Part shown: positions 7,660-18,442 of the stretch, piece after piece | Layout of the letters: each line of letters opens with the position of its first letter | Numbering within the stretch: the first letter of the stretch is position 1 | Assembly (NCBI RefSeq): GCF_016900045.1 | Contig: NZ_JACSNP010000020.1 | Location: 1-33,912, forward strand | From: Fusobacterium mortiferum | GTDB taxonomy: Bacteria; Fusobacteriota; Fusobacteriia; Fusobacteriales; Fusobacteriaceae | Direction of reading: 5' to 3' | DNA: 33,912 nucleotides | Notes under the pieces: generated by a model | Database searches by the model: none | What the model saw: the letters and a program-made list of their open reading frames with translations, nothing else | Told to the model about the DNA's origin: nothing | Made by a program: the position numbers and the translations under genes

Positions 7660-9011
7660 GAAAATACTTTGGAACGGATGGAATAAGAGGAGAAGCAAAT
7701 AGAGAGTTAACTGTGGATATAGCACTTAGATTAGGGTATGCACTTGGATATTATTTGAGAAGAGAGAATCCTAACAAGAAAAAGATAAAGGTTATTATGG
7801 GGTGTGATACAAGAATATCTGGATATACGTTAAGATCAGCACTACTTGCAGGCTTAACTTCTATGGGAGTACATGTGGATTTTGTAGGAGTAATATCAAC
7901 TCCAGCAGTGGCATATTTAACAAAGGAGAAAAAAGCAGATGCTGGAATAATGATATCAGCTTCACACAACCCTGCAAAGGATAATGGATTAAAGGTTTTT
8001 GCAGGAAATGGGTATAAGTTACCAGATGAAGTGGAATTAGAGATTGAAAGACTTATGGATGATCCAACTATACTTGAAAATCCAGTGGCTGGAGATAAAG
8101 TTGGAAAATTTAAGTATGCAGAAGATGAATATTATTCATACAGAGATCATTTGTTATCAGCTGTAAATGGAGATTTTTCTGGAATGAAAATAGTTGTTGA
8201 TACAGCTAATGGTTCAGCTTATAGAATAGCTAAAGATGTATTTTTAGCACTAGGAGCAGAGGTAGTTCTTATAAATGATGCTCCAAATGGAACAAATATA
8301 AATGTAAAATGTGGATCTACTCACCCGGAGATACTTACAAAAGTAGTTATAGGATATGAAGCAGATTTAGGACTTGCTTATGATGGAGATGCAGATAGAC
8401 TTATTGCAGTAGATAGATTTGGAAATATAATAGATGGAGATAAAATAATAGCTACTCTTGCTATGGGAATGAAAAGAAGAGGGGAGCTAAAAGGAAATAA
8501 AGTCGTTACAACTGTAATGAGTAATATGGGATTTGAAAACTATTTAAAAGAGAATGGAATAGAGTTACTAAGAGCTAATGTAGGTGACAGATATGTACTT
8601 GAAAAAATGGTTGAACATGATGTTGCTATTGGAGGAGAGCAATCTGGACACATTATATTACTACAATATGCAACAACTGGTGATGGAGTTCTAACATCAT
8701 TAAAGCTAGTTGAAGCCTTAAGGGATGAGAAAAAATATTTAGATGAGATGGTTGGAGATATAAAAGATTGGCCACAAAAATTAGTGAATGTAGTTGTAGA
8801 CAATAGTAAGAAAAATATCTGGAATCAAAATAAGAATATAACTGATTTTATAGCTCAAAAAGAGCAAGAGATGGAAGGGCTTGGAAGAGTACTTGTAAGA
8901 ACATCTGGAACTGAACCATTAGTAAGAGTAATGGTAGAGGGGAAAGAGATGGAGATGGTAGAAAGAGTTGTAAATGAGATAGCAGAAGTTGTAAAAAAAG
9001 AATTAGCTTAA
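7656..9011 (+). CDS. glmM: Phosphoglucosamine mutase
   Basis: Converts glucosamine-6-phosphate to glucosamine-1-phosphate for UDP-GlcNAc, feeding peptidoglycan and lipopolysaccharide. At 451 residues it has normal length. Features: N-terminal RKYFGTDGIRGEAN, active-site phosphoserine in MISASHNP (S103), Mg2+ loop YDGDADR, substrate loop GGEQSGH, and phosphate-binding RTSGTEPLVRVMVEG at the C-terminus. A longer in-frame reading exists from 7569, but the family N-terminus and AAGGAG at 7641-7646 fix the start at 7656, giving a 4-base overlap with the upstream gene. Confidence 0.97.
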   Translation: MRKYFGTDGIRGEANRELTVDIALRLGYALGYYLRRENPNKKKIKVIMGCDTRISGYTLRSALLAGLTSMGVHVDFVGVISTPAVAYLTKEKKADAGIMISASHNPAKDNGLKVFAGNGYKLPDEVELEIERLMDDPTILENPVAGDKVGKFKYAEDEYYSYRDHLLSAVNGDFSGMKIVVDTANGSAYRIAKDVFLALGAEVVLINDAPNGTNINVKCGSTHPEILTKVVIGYEADLGLAYDGDADRLIAVDRFGNIIDGDKIIATLAMGMKRRGELKGNKVVTTVMSNMGFENYLKENGIELLRANVGDRYVLEKMVEHDVAIGGEQSGHIILLQYATTGDGVLTSLKLVEALRDEKKYLDEMVGDIKDWPQKLVNVVVDNSKKNIWNQNKNITDFIAQKEQEMEGLGRVLVRTSGTEPLVRVMVEGKEMEMVERVVNEIAEVVKKELA

Positions 9012-9026
9012 TTTAAGGAGAGATAG

Positions 9027-9737
9027 ATGTATAAAGTTTTCTCAAAATTATATGATAAATTTATGGAATTTTCTGACTATGGAGCTTGGGAGAAGCAGGT
9101 AGAGGAATTGATTAAAGAGGGGCAACCTAAAGGAAAAACTCTTTTAGATATTGGGTGTGGAACTGGAGAATTACTTCTAAGAATGACTAAAAACTATCAG
9201 TGTGATGGAATGGATCTATCTGAAGAGATGTTAAAAATAGCTCAAAGAAAGTTAAAGCATAGAGAGGTTAAGTTATTTTTAGGGGATATGGTTGAATTTG
9301 ATACTGGTTATAAATATGATATTATGGTATCACTATTTGATACTGTAAATCATATGGTTTCAGTAGAGGAGCTAGAGAGTCACTTACGAAGTGTAGCAAA
9401 CTCTTTGAACGATGAGGGAGTATATATATTTGATATTGTAGATAGAGAGTTCATGGATACAATGTTTCCAGGAGGTCTTTTTGTGGATAATAGAAAAGAT
9501 ATTACTTGTATATGGGAGCATGAGATAGAAGATGGAATTGATTATATAGATGCTACATATTTCCTAAAAAACTCTCGTGGAAGTTGGGATAAGCTTACAG
9601 AATCATATTCTAAAAAGATTTTTACAGATGCTGAGATAGAAAAATGTAGTGAAATTTCTGGATTAAAAATAATTAAAAAAGTGATAAATGACAAAATTGC
9701 TGGAAGAAGAACTGTGTATTTATTGAAGAAAAAATAA
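9027..9737 (+). CDS. Class I SAM-dependent methyltransferase
   Basis: A 236-residue protein with the SAM-binding motif I LLDIGCGTGELL (residues 39-50), an acidic motif II at CDGMDLSEEML, and a motif near FLGDMVEFD and LFDTVNHM. It belongs to the broad methyltransferase-11/25 group, and the substrate cannot be read from sequence. AAGGAG precedes the start, 15 bases after glmM, so it ends the lepB-to-methyltransferase gene run. Possible roles include small-molecule, tRNA or cell-envelope methylation. I see no diagnostic block for any of these. Confidence 0.85.
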   Translation: MYKVFSKLYDKFMEFSDYGAWEKQVEELIKEGQPKGKTLLDIGCGTGELLLRMTKNYQCDGMDLSEEMLKIAQRKLKHREVKLFLGDMVEFDTGYKYDIMVSLFDTVNHMVSVEELESHLRSVANSLNDEGVYIFDIVDREFMDTMFPGGLFVDNRKDITCIWEHEIEDGIDYIDATYFLKNSRGSWDKLTESYSKKIFTDAEIEKCSEISGLKIIKKVINDKIAGRRTVYLLKKK

Positions 9738-9786
9738 AAGCTATAGGATTATAATAAATAATTATAGTAAAAAAATTATAATAAGT

Positions 9787-9815
9787 TTGACTATTTCTGT
9801 TTTATATTATAAAAT
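9787..9815 (+). promoter_or_regulatory. Promoter of the ATP synthase operon
   Basis: TTGACT (9787-9792) and TAAAAT (9810-9815) are separated by exactly 17 bases, 23 bases upstream of the first gene of the operon. Each hexamer differs from consensus at one position. Confidence 0.8.
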
Positions 9816-9837
9816 TATACAGTAGAGAGGAGAGTAT

Positions 9838-10056
9838 ATGAAATATATCGCTTGGATCACGAAAGATGTTCTACATGCAATATCTTTATTAGGATATTTA
9901 GGTTTCTTAATGGTAGGAAATATACTCTTATATGTAGGAATTTATAAGTTAATAGAGAAATACTTATTTAAGAGCACTCTTTTGTTTATAGTTTTAATTA
10001 TAATAGGAGTTATTAGTGGTTTTTATAATTCTTATAGAGCAATAATGAAAAAATAA
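9838..10056 (+). CDS. AtpZ-like ATP synthase accessory membrane protein
   Basis: A 72-residue protein with two membrane segments (about residues 15-38 and 48-66) and a short basic tail. The hairpin layout and the GVISGFYNSYRAIMKK ending resemble AtpZ, a small protein encoded at the head of many atp operons and linked to Mg2+/Ca2+ transport or Fo assembly. Sequence conservation in this family is low, so the call rests mostly on topology and position. GAGGAG lies ahead of the ATG. It is first in the operon behind a strong promoter, with the GTG-started atpI-like gene 9 bases downstream. Confidence 0.75.
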   Translation: MKYIAWITKDVLHAISLLGYLGFLMVGNILLYVGIYKLIEKYLFKSTLLFIVLIIIGVISGFYNSYRAIMKK

Positions 10057-10065
10057 GGTGATTAG

Positions 10066-10443
10066 GTGGAAGAGATAAAAAAGGTTTTTAAACATTCTAT
10101 AATAACAGCGATAGCAATATTAACATATGGATTAGTATTTCAAGTTAAAGAGATATATATAGGAATGTTTAGCGGAGCTGTTGTTTCATTATTGGCTTTC
10201 TACTTAATCTGTATGGATGTAAAAAAAATAGTTGCTAGCGGAGATGGATCGTATAAAAGAGGCATCATAGGTTACTTACAAAGATATGCAATATATATTA
10301 TATACTTAGGAGTGATAGCAAAATTTTTTGGGCTATCAATGATTATAAGTTCGGGATTAGGGCTATTAAATGTAAAGGGAAATATTTTATTAATAGCTCT
10401 TTCTGATAAAATTTTGAAAATTAGGGATAAACACCTAAGATAA
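10066..10443 (+). CDS. atpI: AtpI-like protein (ATP synthase I chain)
   Basis: A 125-residue protein with four predicted membrane helices (about residues 12-30, 33-50, 72-90 and 98-115). This is the topology of AtpI, which helps assemble the c-ring in several bacteria, including Na+-ATPase operons. Identity is weak, as is normal for this family, but the position immediately before atpB supports the name. Translation begins at GTG 10066, with AAGGTGA overlapping the upstream stop. The GTG start should give lower yield than atpB or atpE. Confidence 0.72.
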   Translation: MEEIKKVFKHSIITAIAILTYGLVFQVKEIYIGMFSGAVVSLLAFYLICMDVKKIVASGDGSYKRGIIGYLQRYAIYIIYLGVIAKFFGLSMIISSGLGLLNVKGNILLIALSDKILKIRDKHLR

Positions 10444-10466
10444 AAAAGGAAAGGAGGGTAAAGGCA

Positions 10467-11321
10467 ATGAAAAAGTTGAAAACAATTATTCCTATAGCCA
10501 TTATAGTAGCAATTGGAGTATTGATAAGAAGGCTGAGCTTTATAAATTTTGAAACACCCCCTTTGGTAGAAGGGCCAAGAGTAGTTTTTCTTTTACCAAT
10601 ACCACAATTTCTTCATAAGTTACCTGGTCATGAAACATATGGATTACCCATTACAATTACAGTAGTAACTACATGGTTTTTAATCCTATTTATGTTTATA
10701 CTATTTAAACTAGGTACAAGAAAAATGGAGTTAATTCCTGGGAAGCTACAGTTAATACTAGAGTGTATATATGGATTTTTAGATGGAATAATAGAGCAAA
10801 TGTTAGGTTCTTGGAAAAAGAAATATTTTTCATATATAGGTCCATTATTTTTATTCATTTTTACAGCAAATATCATAGGATTTTTCCCAATACCTTGGTA
10901 TTCAATAAATGAAGGACATATTACATTTGCCCCAGCATTTAAAACTCCAACAGCAGATTTAAATACAACTGTTGGATTAGCACTATTAACAACAATAGCT
11001 TTTGTTAGTGCAGGAATGAGAACACATGGAGTAATTGGATATTTTAAAGAGTGGTTATCACCAACTCCAATAATGTTACCATTAAACATAGTTGGAGAAT
11101 TTGCAAAACCAGTAAACATTTCTGTCAGACTTTTCGGAAATGGATTTGCTGGAGGAGTAATAATGGGACTTCTATATATGGGAGCTCCAGCAGCAATACC
11201 TGCACCATTACATTTATATTTTGATCTATTTGCAGGATTAGTACAAAGTTTCGTTTTCGTAATGTTAAGTATGGTATATATTCAAGGTGGATTAGGAGAC
11301 CGTGAATATGTCGAAGAATAA
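10467..11321 (+). CDS. atpB: ATP synthase Fo subunit a
   Basis: The membrane stator subunit that carries ions to and from the c-ring. The 284-residue protein has 5-6 membrane helices. The essential arginine sits in KPVNISVRLFGNGFAGG (R221), the conserved segment facing the c-ring carboxylate. The next helix pair ends in LFAGLVQSFVFVMLSMVY. AAAGGAGGG lies ahead of ATG 10467. Given the Na+-type c subunit next to it, this a subunit is expected to conduct Na+, but I see no single residue here that proves it. Confidence 0.96.
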   Translation: MKKLKTIIPIAIIVAIGVLIRRLSFINFETPPLVEGPRVVFLLPIPQFLHKLPGHETYGLPITITVVTTWFLILFMFILFKLGTRKMELIPGKLQLILECIYGFLDGIIEQMLGSWKKKYFSYIGPLFLFIFTANIIGFFPIPWYSINEGHITFAPAFKTPTADLNTTVGLALLTTIAFVSAGMRTHGVIGYFKEWLSPTPIMLPLNIVGEFAKPVNISVRLFGNGFAGGVIMGLLYMGAPAAIPAPLHLYFDLFAGLVQSFVFVMLSMVYIQGGLGDREYVEE

Positions 11322-11346
11322 AGTTTTTTAAAAATTTAGGAGGTAA

Positions 11347-11622
<276 letters not shown>

Positions 11623-11627
11623 TCCTT

Positions 11628-11653
11628 TAATCAGTAAAAAAATTAACTGATTA
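11628..11653 (+). promoter_or_regulatory. Hairpin between atpE and atpF
   Basis: TAATCAGT (11628-11635) and ACTGATTA (11646-11653) form a perfect 8-bp stem with a 10-base A-rich loop. No U-run follows, so it is not a normal terminator. A likely role is to protect or delimit the atpE part of the message, since c is needed in about tenfold excess over most other subunits; this is inference. Confidence 0.55.
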
Positions 11654-11677
11654 TTATCTGGAAAGGAGGTAGAAAAT

Positions 11678-12184
11678 TTGGCGACAACAGTAATGCCAGT
11701 AGTATCAGTAGATATTAATATGTTCTGGCAGATAATAAACTTTTTTATACTTGTATTTATATTTAACAAGTATTTCAAAAAACCTATAGGTAAAATGTTA
11801 GAAAGTAGAAAAGAGAAAATAACTAGCGATTTAAGAGAAGCTGAAGAGAATAAAAAAGCAGCTATGAAACTTCAAAAGGAATCTGAAGATATAGTAAGAA
11901 AAGCTAAAATTGAAGCAAATGAAATCTTAAAAAATGCTGAGAAAAAAGCAGATGAAAGAAAAGAAAGTATTATCACTGAGGCTAAAAGCCAAAGAGATAA
12001 AATAATAAAAACTGCAGAAATGGAAGCTCTTAAAATAAAATCAGATGCTAAAGCTATGGTACAAGAGGAAGTTAAAGTTCTTGCTGTTCAATTAGCTGAG
12101 AAGTTAATCAATGAAAAGATAAATTCAAAAATCGAGTCTACCTTAATAGATGAGTTTATAGAAGAGGTAGGGGAAGAAAGATGA
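11678..12184 (+). CDS. atpF: ATP synthase Fo subunit b
   Basis: The 168-residue peripheral stalk subunit has one N-terminal membrane helix (about residues 12-32), then a long charged helix rich in Lys, Glu and Ala from about residue 38 to 150 that forms the coiled-coil stator. The conserved FNKYFKKPIGKMLESRKEKI block follows the membrane anchor. Translation starts at TTG 11678, with AAAGGAGGT at 11662-11670; the next ATG would remove conserved N-terminal residues. The last four bases overlap the atpH start (ATGA). Confidence 0.93.
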   Translation: MATTVMPVVSVDINMFWQIINFFILVFIFNKYFKKPIGKMLESRKEKITSDLREAEENKKAAMKLQKESEDIVRKAKIEANEILKNAEKKADERKESIITEAKSQRDKIIKTAEMEALKIKSDAKAMVQEEVKVLAVQLAEKLINEKINSKIESTLIDEFIEEVGEER

Positions 12185-12705
12185 TAGCTAACCAAGTAGG
12201 AAAAAGATATGCTGAAGCTATCTATGAAATCGCAGTTTCTACTAACAAAATAAAAGAGATATATGAAGCTTTAAATCAATTAATGGAGCTTTATGAAAAT
12301 AATAGTGAATTTAAAACTTTTATAACTCATCCACTTATTGAAGCGAATGAGAAAAAAAAGGTTTTAAGTGAAATATTTAAAAATTCTGGTGAGGATATAA
12401 TCAATATAATAGATTATATTCTTGATAAAAAAAGAATTGAAAATATCAGAAATATAACAGCTGAGTATTTAAAAATCTATTATGAGAGAAATCAAATATT
12501 AGATGTTGAAGCTACTTTTGCTGTAGAGCCATCTGAGGCTCAAAAATCTAAGTTAATAGCAAACTTAGAAAAGAAAACTGGTAAAAAAGTTAAACTGGCT
12601 ATAAATATTGATAGAGCTATATTAGGAGGAGGTATCATTAGAATAGGTGATACTGTTATAGATGGTTCTATACGTAAAGAGCTAGAAAATATAAAGAAAA
12701 AGTAA
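12181..12705 (+). CDS. atpH: ATP synthase F1 subunit delta
   Basis: The 174-residue subunit links the b stalk to the top of the alpha-beta hexamer. The N-terminal NQVGKRYAEAIYEIA matches the OSCP/delta family, as does the C-terminal region LGGGIIRIGDTVIDGSIRKELENI. Its ATG overlaps the atpF stop by four bases, so translation is coupled, consistent with stoichiometric assembly of the stator. There is no sign of truncation. Confidence 0.95.
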   Translation: MIANQVGKRYAEAIYEIAVSTNKIKEIYEALNQLMELYENNSEFKTFITHPLIEANEKKKVLSEIFKNSGEDIINIIDYILDKKRIENIRNITAEYLKIYYERNQILDVEATFAVEPSEAQKSKLIANLEKKTGKKVKLAINIDRAILGGGIIRIGDTVIDGSIRKELENIKKK

Positions 12706-12736
12706 TTACGACTTGTAAACAGGAGGTGTAAATCAG

Positions 12737-14239
12737 TTGAACATTAGACCAGAAGAGATTAGCAGCATAATCAAAAATGAGATAGAAAACTACAAAAAAA
12801 GTCTAGATATAAAAACTTCAGGTTCAGTATTAGAAGTTGGAGACGGTATTGCTAGAATATATGGACTTAGCAGTGCAATGTCAGGAGAGCTTCTTGAGTT
12901 CCCACACGGAGTAATGGGAATGGCACTAAACCTAGAAGAGGATAACGTTGGAGCCGTTATTCTAGGAGACTTCTCTCTAATTAAAGAAGGAGATGAAGTT
13001 AAAGCTACTGGAAGAGTTGTTTCAGTTCCTGCAGGGGAAGCTATGTTAGGAAGAGTAGTTAATGCCCTTGGAGAACCAATTGATGGAAAAGGTGAAATAA
13101 AACCTGAAAAATACATGGAGATAGAGAGAAAAGCGTCAGGAATTATCTCTAGAAAACCTGTATCTGAACCACTACAAACAGGTATTAAATCAATAGATGG
13201 AATGGTACCTATTGGAAGAGGACAAAGGGAATTAATCATCGGAGACAGACAAACAGGAAAAACAGCTATAGCTATTGATGCTATTATCAACCAAAAAGGA
13301 ACAGGGGTAAAATGTATCTATGTTGCTATTGGACAAAAAAGATCAACTGTAGCACAAATATATAAAAAGCTAGAAGATGCAGGAGCTATGGAGTACACTA
13401 CTATCGTTGCTGCTACGGCGTCTGAAGCTGCACCATTACAATATATGGCACCATACTCAGGAGTAGCTATGGGAGAGTACTTCATGGATAAGGGAGAGCA
13501 TGTATTAATAATATATGATGATCTTTCTAAACATGCGGTAGCTTATAGAGAAATGTCTCTATTACTTAAGAGACCACCTGGAAGGGAAGCTTATCCAGGA
13601 GACGTATTCTATCTACACTCAAGATTACTTGAAAGAGCAGCGAAACTATCTGATAAATTAGGTGGAGGATCAATAACAGCTCTTCCTATAATTGAAACAC
13701 AAGCAGGGGACGTATCAGCATATATCCCTACAAACGTAATTTCAATTACAGATGGACAAATATTCCTAGATTCACAATTATTCAACTCAGGATTCAGACC
13801 AGCTATCAATGCCGGAATATCAGTTTCAAGGGTTGGGGGATCTGCTCAAATAAAAGCTATGAAACAAGTTGCTGCTAAAGTAAAACTTGAATTAGCACAA
13901 TACAACGAGTTATTAACATTTGCTCAATTCGGTTCTGATCTAGATAAAGCTACAAAAGCTCAACTAGAAAGAGGACACAGAATAATGGAAGTATTAAAGC
14001 AAGCACAATACAAACCTTATTCAGTAGAAGAGCAAGTTGTTTCTTTCTTTGCTTTAATCAATGGATACTTAGATTCTGTTGAATTAGAAAAAGTAAGAAG
14101 ATTTGAATCAGAATTAATGGTAGAATTAAGAAATACAACTACAATTCTTGATGAAATAAAAACTAAGAAGGCTTTAGATAAAGAGCTTGAAGCAAAATTA
14201 GGAGATGCTATAAACGCATTTAAAAAGAATTTTAACTAG
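12737..14239 (+). CDS. atpA: ATP synthase F1 subunit alpha
   Basis: The 500-residue non-catalytic nucleotide-binding subunit of F1. It has the alpha-type P-loop GDRQTGKT (169-176), the N-terminal beta-barrel ([14 protein letters not shown]), [28 protein letters not shown], and the arginine-finger region in [15 protein letters not shown]. The start codon is TTG 12737, with AGGAGGTG at 12721-12728, 8 bases ahead. No closer in-frame ATG would retain the family N-terminus. Confidence 0.98.
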   Translation: MNIRPEEISSIIKNEIENYKKSLDIKTSGSVLEVGDGIARIYGLSSAMSGELLEFPHGVMGMALNLEEDNVGAVILGDFSLIKEGDEVKATGRVVSVPAGEAMLGRVVNALGEPIDGKGEIKPEKYMEIERKASGIISRKPVSEPLQTGIKSIDGMVPIGRGQRELIIGDRQTGKTAIAIDAIINQKGTGVKCIYVAIGQKRSTVAQIYKKLEDAGAMEYTTIVAATASEAAPLQYMAPYSGVAMGEYFMDKGEHVLIIYDDLSKHAVAYREMSLLLKRPPGREAYPGDVFYLHSRLLERAAKLSDKLGGGSITALPIIETQAGDVSAYIPTNVISITDGQIFLDSQLFNSGFRPAINAGISVSRVGGSAQIKAMKQVAAKVKLELAQYNELLTFAQFGSDLDKATKAQLERGHRIMEVLKQAQYKPYSVEEQVVSFFALINGYLDSVELEKVRRFESELMVELRNTTTILDEIKTKKALDKELEAKLGDAINAFKKNFN

Positions 14240-14253
14240 AAAGAGGTGAGAAC

Positions 14254-15105
14254 ATGGCTGGAGCTAAAGAGATAAAAAATAGAATAAAAAGTGTTCAGTC
14301 TACTCACCAAATTACTAAAGCCATGGAAATTGTTTCCACTACAAAATTTAAAAGATTTTCAGCTCTAGTTGTAAAATCAAGACCATTTGCAGAGAGTATT
14401 CAAACTATACTTTCAAATATAGCATCTGGTGTAAAAAGTGAAAAGCACCCTCTTTTTGATGGAAGAGATGAAGTTAAGAAGATAGGTGTAATAGTTATGA
14501 CTTCTGATACAGGACTTTGTGGAAGTTTTAACCATGCAACACTAAAAGAGTTAGAAAAAATTAGAAAAGAGAATAGTGGAAAAGAGGTTTCAGTAATTGC
14601 TATCGGAAAGAAAGCAAGAGATTACTGTACTAAGAGAAATTATGACCTAAAAGCAAGCTATGTACAGCTTGTTCCTGAAACTATGGGTAAAAAAGCTCAA
14701 GAGATCAGTGAAAATATTGTAGAGTATTACTATGAACACATCTTTGATGAGGTATATGTAATATACAATAAATTTGTGTCAGCTCTTAGAAGTGACTTAA
14801 CAGTTAAAAAACTTATTCCAATAGAAAGAGTAGAGGCTAAAGAAAATACTTCATATATTTTTGAACCAGATGCAGAATCAATATTATCTGCACTTCTTCC
14901 TAAATATTTAAATGTTGAGCTTTATCAAGCATTATTAAATAATGCTGCAAGTGAACATTCAGCTAGAAAGAACTCAATGAAGAGTGCTACTGAAAACGCA
15001 GAAGAGATGATAACAATGCTTAACTTGAAGTATAATAGAGAAAGACAAGCAGCAATCACACAAGAGATCACAGAGATCGTTGGTGGAGCTGCAGCTTTAA
15101 ATTAA
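14254..15105 (+). CDS. atpG: ATP synthase F1 subunit gamma
   Basis: The 283-residue rotor shaft of F1. The N-terminal helix [30 protein letters not shown] and the C-terminal helix [18 protein letters not shown]...[17 protein letters not shown] are the two long helices that form the coiled coil inside the hexamer. The central [13 protein letters not shown] is also typical. The gene lies 14 bases after atpA and 18 before atpD, with AAGAGGTGAG ahead of the ATG. Confidence 0.97.
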   Translation: MAGAKEIKNRIKSVQSTHQITKAMEIVSTTKFKRFSALVVKSRPFAESIQTILSNIASGVKSEKHPLFDGRDEVKKIGVIVMTSDTGLCGSFNHATLKELEKIRKENSGKEVSVIAIGKKARDYCTKRNYDLKASYVQLVPETMGKKAQEISENIVEYYYEHIFDEVYVIYNKFVSALRSDLTVKKLIPIERVEAKENTSYIFEPDAESILSALLPKYLNVELYQALLNNAASEHSARKNSMKSATENAEEMITMLNLKYNRERQAAITQEITEIVGGAAALN

Positions 15106-15108
15106 TGA

Positions 15109-16524
<1,416 letters not shown>

Positions 16525-16526
16525 TT

Positions 16527-16931
16527 ATGGCTACATTTAAAATAAAAGTTGTAACTTATGAGGAAAAAGTTCTTGAGCAAGAAGCTGAATTTGTACTTGT
16601 AAGAACAACAGAGGGAGATATGGGAATACTACCAAACCACTCTCCATTTATAGCTGGACTTAGTACAGGAGAGATGAAAATAAGATTTAATGGAAAAGAG
16701 GATAAATACTTTGTTTCAGAAGGATTATTAGAAATCTCTAACAATGTAGTAACTATTATAGCTTCTGAAGCTATACCTGCTGATCAACTAGATGTTGAAA
16801 GAGCTAGAAAAGAAGTAGAAGAGTTAAAAGCAAAACTTGCTAAGATGCAAGAGGATAAAGATATCATGCTAACTCAACAAAATCTACACAAAGCATTGAT
16901 GAAAGTACAAGTTGCAGAAAAATTATTATAG
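16527..16931 (+). CDS. atpC: ATP synthase F1 subunit epsilon
   Basis: The 134-residue subunit attaches the rotor shaft to the c-ring and can inhibit ATP hydrolysis. The N-terminal beta-sandwich contains EFVLVRTTEGDMGILPNHSPFIAGL. The C-terminal part (about 85-134) is helical and charged, as in two-domain epsilon subunits that can act as inhibitors. Its ribosome site lies inside the end of atpD (GGGGATGA). It is the last gene of the operon; a terminator follows 7 bases after the stop. Confidence 0.96.
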   Translation: MATFKIKVVTYEEKVLEQEAEFVLVRTTEGDMGILPNHSPFIAGLSTGEMKIRFNGKEDKYFVSEGLLEISNNVVTIIASEAIPADQLDVERARKEVEELKAKLAKMQEDKDIMLTQQNLHKALMKVQVAEKLL

Positions 16932-16938
16932 TTACTAG

Positions 16939-16963
16939 AGCAGCCTATAGGGCTGCTTTTTTT
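16939..16963 (+). terminator. Terminator of the ATP synthase operon
   Basis: Stem AGCAGCC (16939-16945) pairs with GGCTGCT (16951-16957) around a 5-base loop and is followed by T7. It is G+C-rich against its surroundings and ends the operon cleanly. Confidence 0.95.
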
Positions 16964-16964
16964 A

Positions 16965-16993
16965 TTTATTTTCTACTAAAAATAGAGTATAAT
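16965..16993 (+). promoter_or_regulatory. Probable promoter for the MATE transporter gene
   Basis: A perfect TATAAT (16988-16993) lies 36 bases upstream of the MATE start. The -35 at 17-base spacing (TTTATT, 16965-16970) is weak, so the promoter is likely moderate. It follows the atp terminator directly. Confidence 0.45.
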
Positions 16994-17029
16994 AAAGATT
17001 GAATTAGGAATATAGGGGGGAGATATAAA

Positions 17030-18388
17030 TTGGAAAATAGGAATGATTTTTCACAAGGAAGTATTTACAGACATATAATGTCACTTGCTATACCTATGAC
17101 AATAGCTCAAATGGTACAAGTTTTATATAATATAGTTGATAGAATATATATTGGACACTTAGAAGCTGGGTCATCATTAGCTTTAACAGGATTGGGATTA
17201 ACATTTCCAATTATAACAATTATTTCAGCTTTTACCAATTTGTTTGGAATGGGAGGGGCACCTCTATGTTCAATAGCTAGAGGAAAAAATGATATGGAGA
17301 GAGCAGAGACAATAATGGGGAATACTTTTTTTCTATTATTGGTAAGTAGCTTTGTATTGATGTTAGCTTCATATGTATTTATGAAGCCACTTCTATATAT
17401 GTTTGGAGCTAGTGATACTACTTATCCTTATGCTAAGGAGTATCTAAAAATATATTTATTGGGGACTCCTTTTGTAATGTTAGGAACAGGAATGAATGGA
17501 TTTATTAATTCTCAAGGGTTTGGAAAAATAGGAATGATGACAATATTATTAGGAGCAATAGTAAATATTATTCTTGATCCAATTTTTATCTTTTATTTGA
17601 AACTAGGAATATCAGGGGCTGCAATAGCTACAATTCTTTCTCAACTGTTATCAGCAATATGGGTAATGAAATTTTTACTAGGAGAAAAGACCATTTTAAA
17701 ATTAACTAAAAAAAATATGAGATTAGAAGGAGAGCTTATAAAGAGTATAACAGGATTAGGACTTGCAGGTTTTGTAATGTCAGCTACAAATGGAGCTGTA
17801 CAGATCGCATGCAATGCAACATTAAAAGGGCATGGTGGAGATATCTATGTAGGGATAATGACTGTTTTGAGTTCGATAAGAGATGTGATAATACTACCTA
17901 TACATGGTGTAACAACAGGAGCTCAACCAGTTTTAGGTTATAATTATGGAGCTAAAAAATATGATAGAATAAAAAAAGGGATAATATTTGTTACAGTGGT
18001 AACAGTAATTTATATGTTATTAGCTTGGATTATAGTTTTCCTATATCCAGGAAGCTTTATAAAGGTTTTTAGTTCAGATATGGAGCTTATTGTAAAAGGT
18101 ATTCCAGCTATGAATATATATTATTTTGGATTTTTTATGATGGCATTCCAAGTTGCAGGTCAATCAATTTTTGTAGCTTTGGGTCAATCAAAACAAGCTG
18201 TATTTTTCTCACTGTTTAGAAAGATAATAGTTGTTGTTCCATTAACTCTATTTTTGCCATATGTAGCAGATTTAGGAATAAAGGGAGTATTTTTAGCAGA
18301 GCCAATTTCAAACTTTATAGGTGGAGCTGCATGCTATATAGTTATGCTTTTTACAATAAAGAAATTGTTAAATAGTAGTGATAATTAA
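17030..18388 (+). CDS. MATE-family efflux transporter
   Basis: A 452-residue protein with 12 hydrophobic segments in two related halves. The N-terminal block MSLAIPMTIAQMVQVLYNIVDRIYIGHL is typical of MATE proteins, as are GMGGAPLCSIARG and the second-half repeats ATNGAVQIACNATLK and GAQPVLGYNYGAKKYDR. MATE proteins export cationic compounds in exchange for Na+ or H+; in this Na+-using organism Na+ coupling is plausible but not shown. Translation starts at TTG 17030 behind GGGGGGAG (17015-17022). The substrate is unknown. It is flanked by the atp terminator and dnaE with no obvious functional link. Confidence 0.92.
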   Translation: MENRNDFSQGSIYRHIMSLAIPMTIAQMVQVLYNIVDRIYIGHLEAGSSLALTGLGLTFPIITIISAFTNLFGMGGAPLCSIARGKNDMERAETIMGNTFFLLLVSSFVLMLASYVFMKPLLYMFGASDTTYPYAKEYLKIYLLGTPFVMLGTGMNGFINSQGFGKIGMMTILLGAIVNIILDPIFIFYLKLGISGAAIATILSQLLSAIWVMKFLLGEKTILKLTKKNMRLEGELIKSITGLGLAGFVMSATNGAVQIACNATLKGHGGDIYVGIMTVLSSIRDVIILPIHGVTTGAQPVLGYNYGAKKYDRIKKGIIFVTVVTVIYMLLAWIIVFLYPGSFIKVFSSDMELIVKGIPAMNIYYFGFFMMAFQVAGQSIFVALGQSKQAVFFSLFRKIIVVVPLTLFLPYVADLGIKGVFLAEPISNFIGGAACYIVMLFTIKKLLNSSDN

Positions 18389-18442
18389 TAGGATAAAGTA
18401 TGAAAAGTTAAGAGAAAAAAAGAGTTTGAAAAGGAGGGAAAT

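Noticed and set aside
9741..9780. A+T-rich inverted repeats after the methyltransferase gene as a terminator
   Set aside because: CTATA/TATAG is only 5 bp with a long loop and a weak A-rich tail; not convincing.
10628..11119. Long open frame of 163 codons on the - strand opposite atpB
   Set aside because: It lies fully inside a highly conserved gene, has no recognisable domain and no ribosome site. It is a shadow of the atpB codon pattern.
12790..13290. 166-codon - strand open frame opposite atpA
   Set aside because: A shadow of a conserved coding region in A+T-rich DNA; its low-complexity Ser/Pro/Ile composition is typical of antisense translation.
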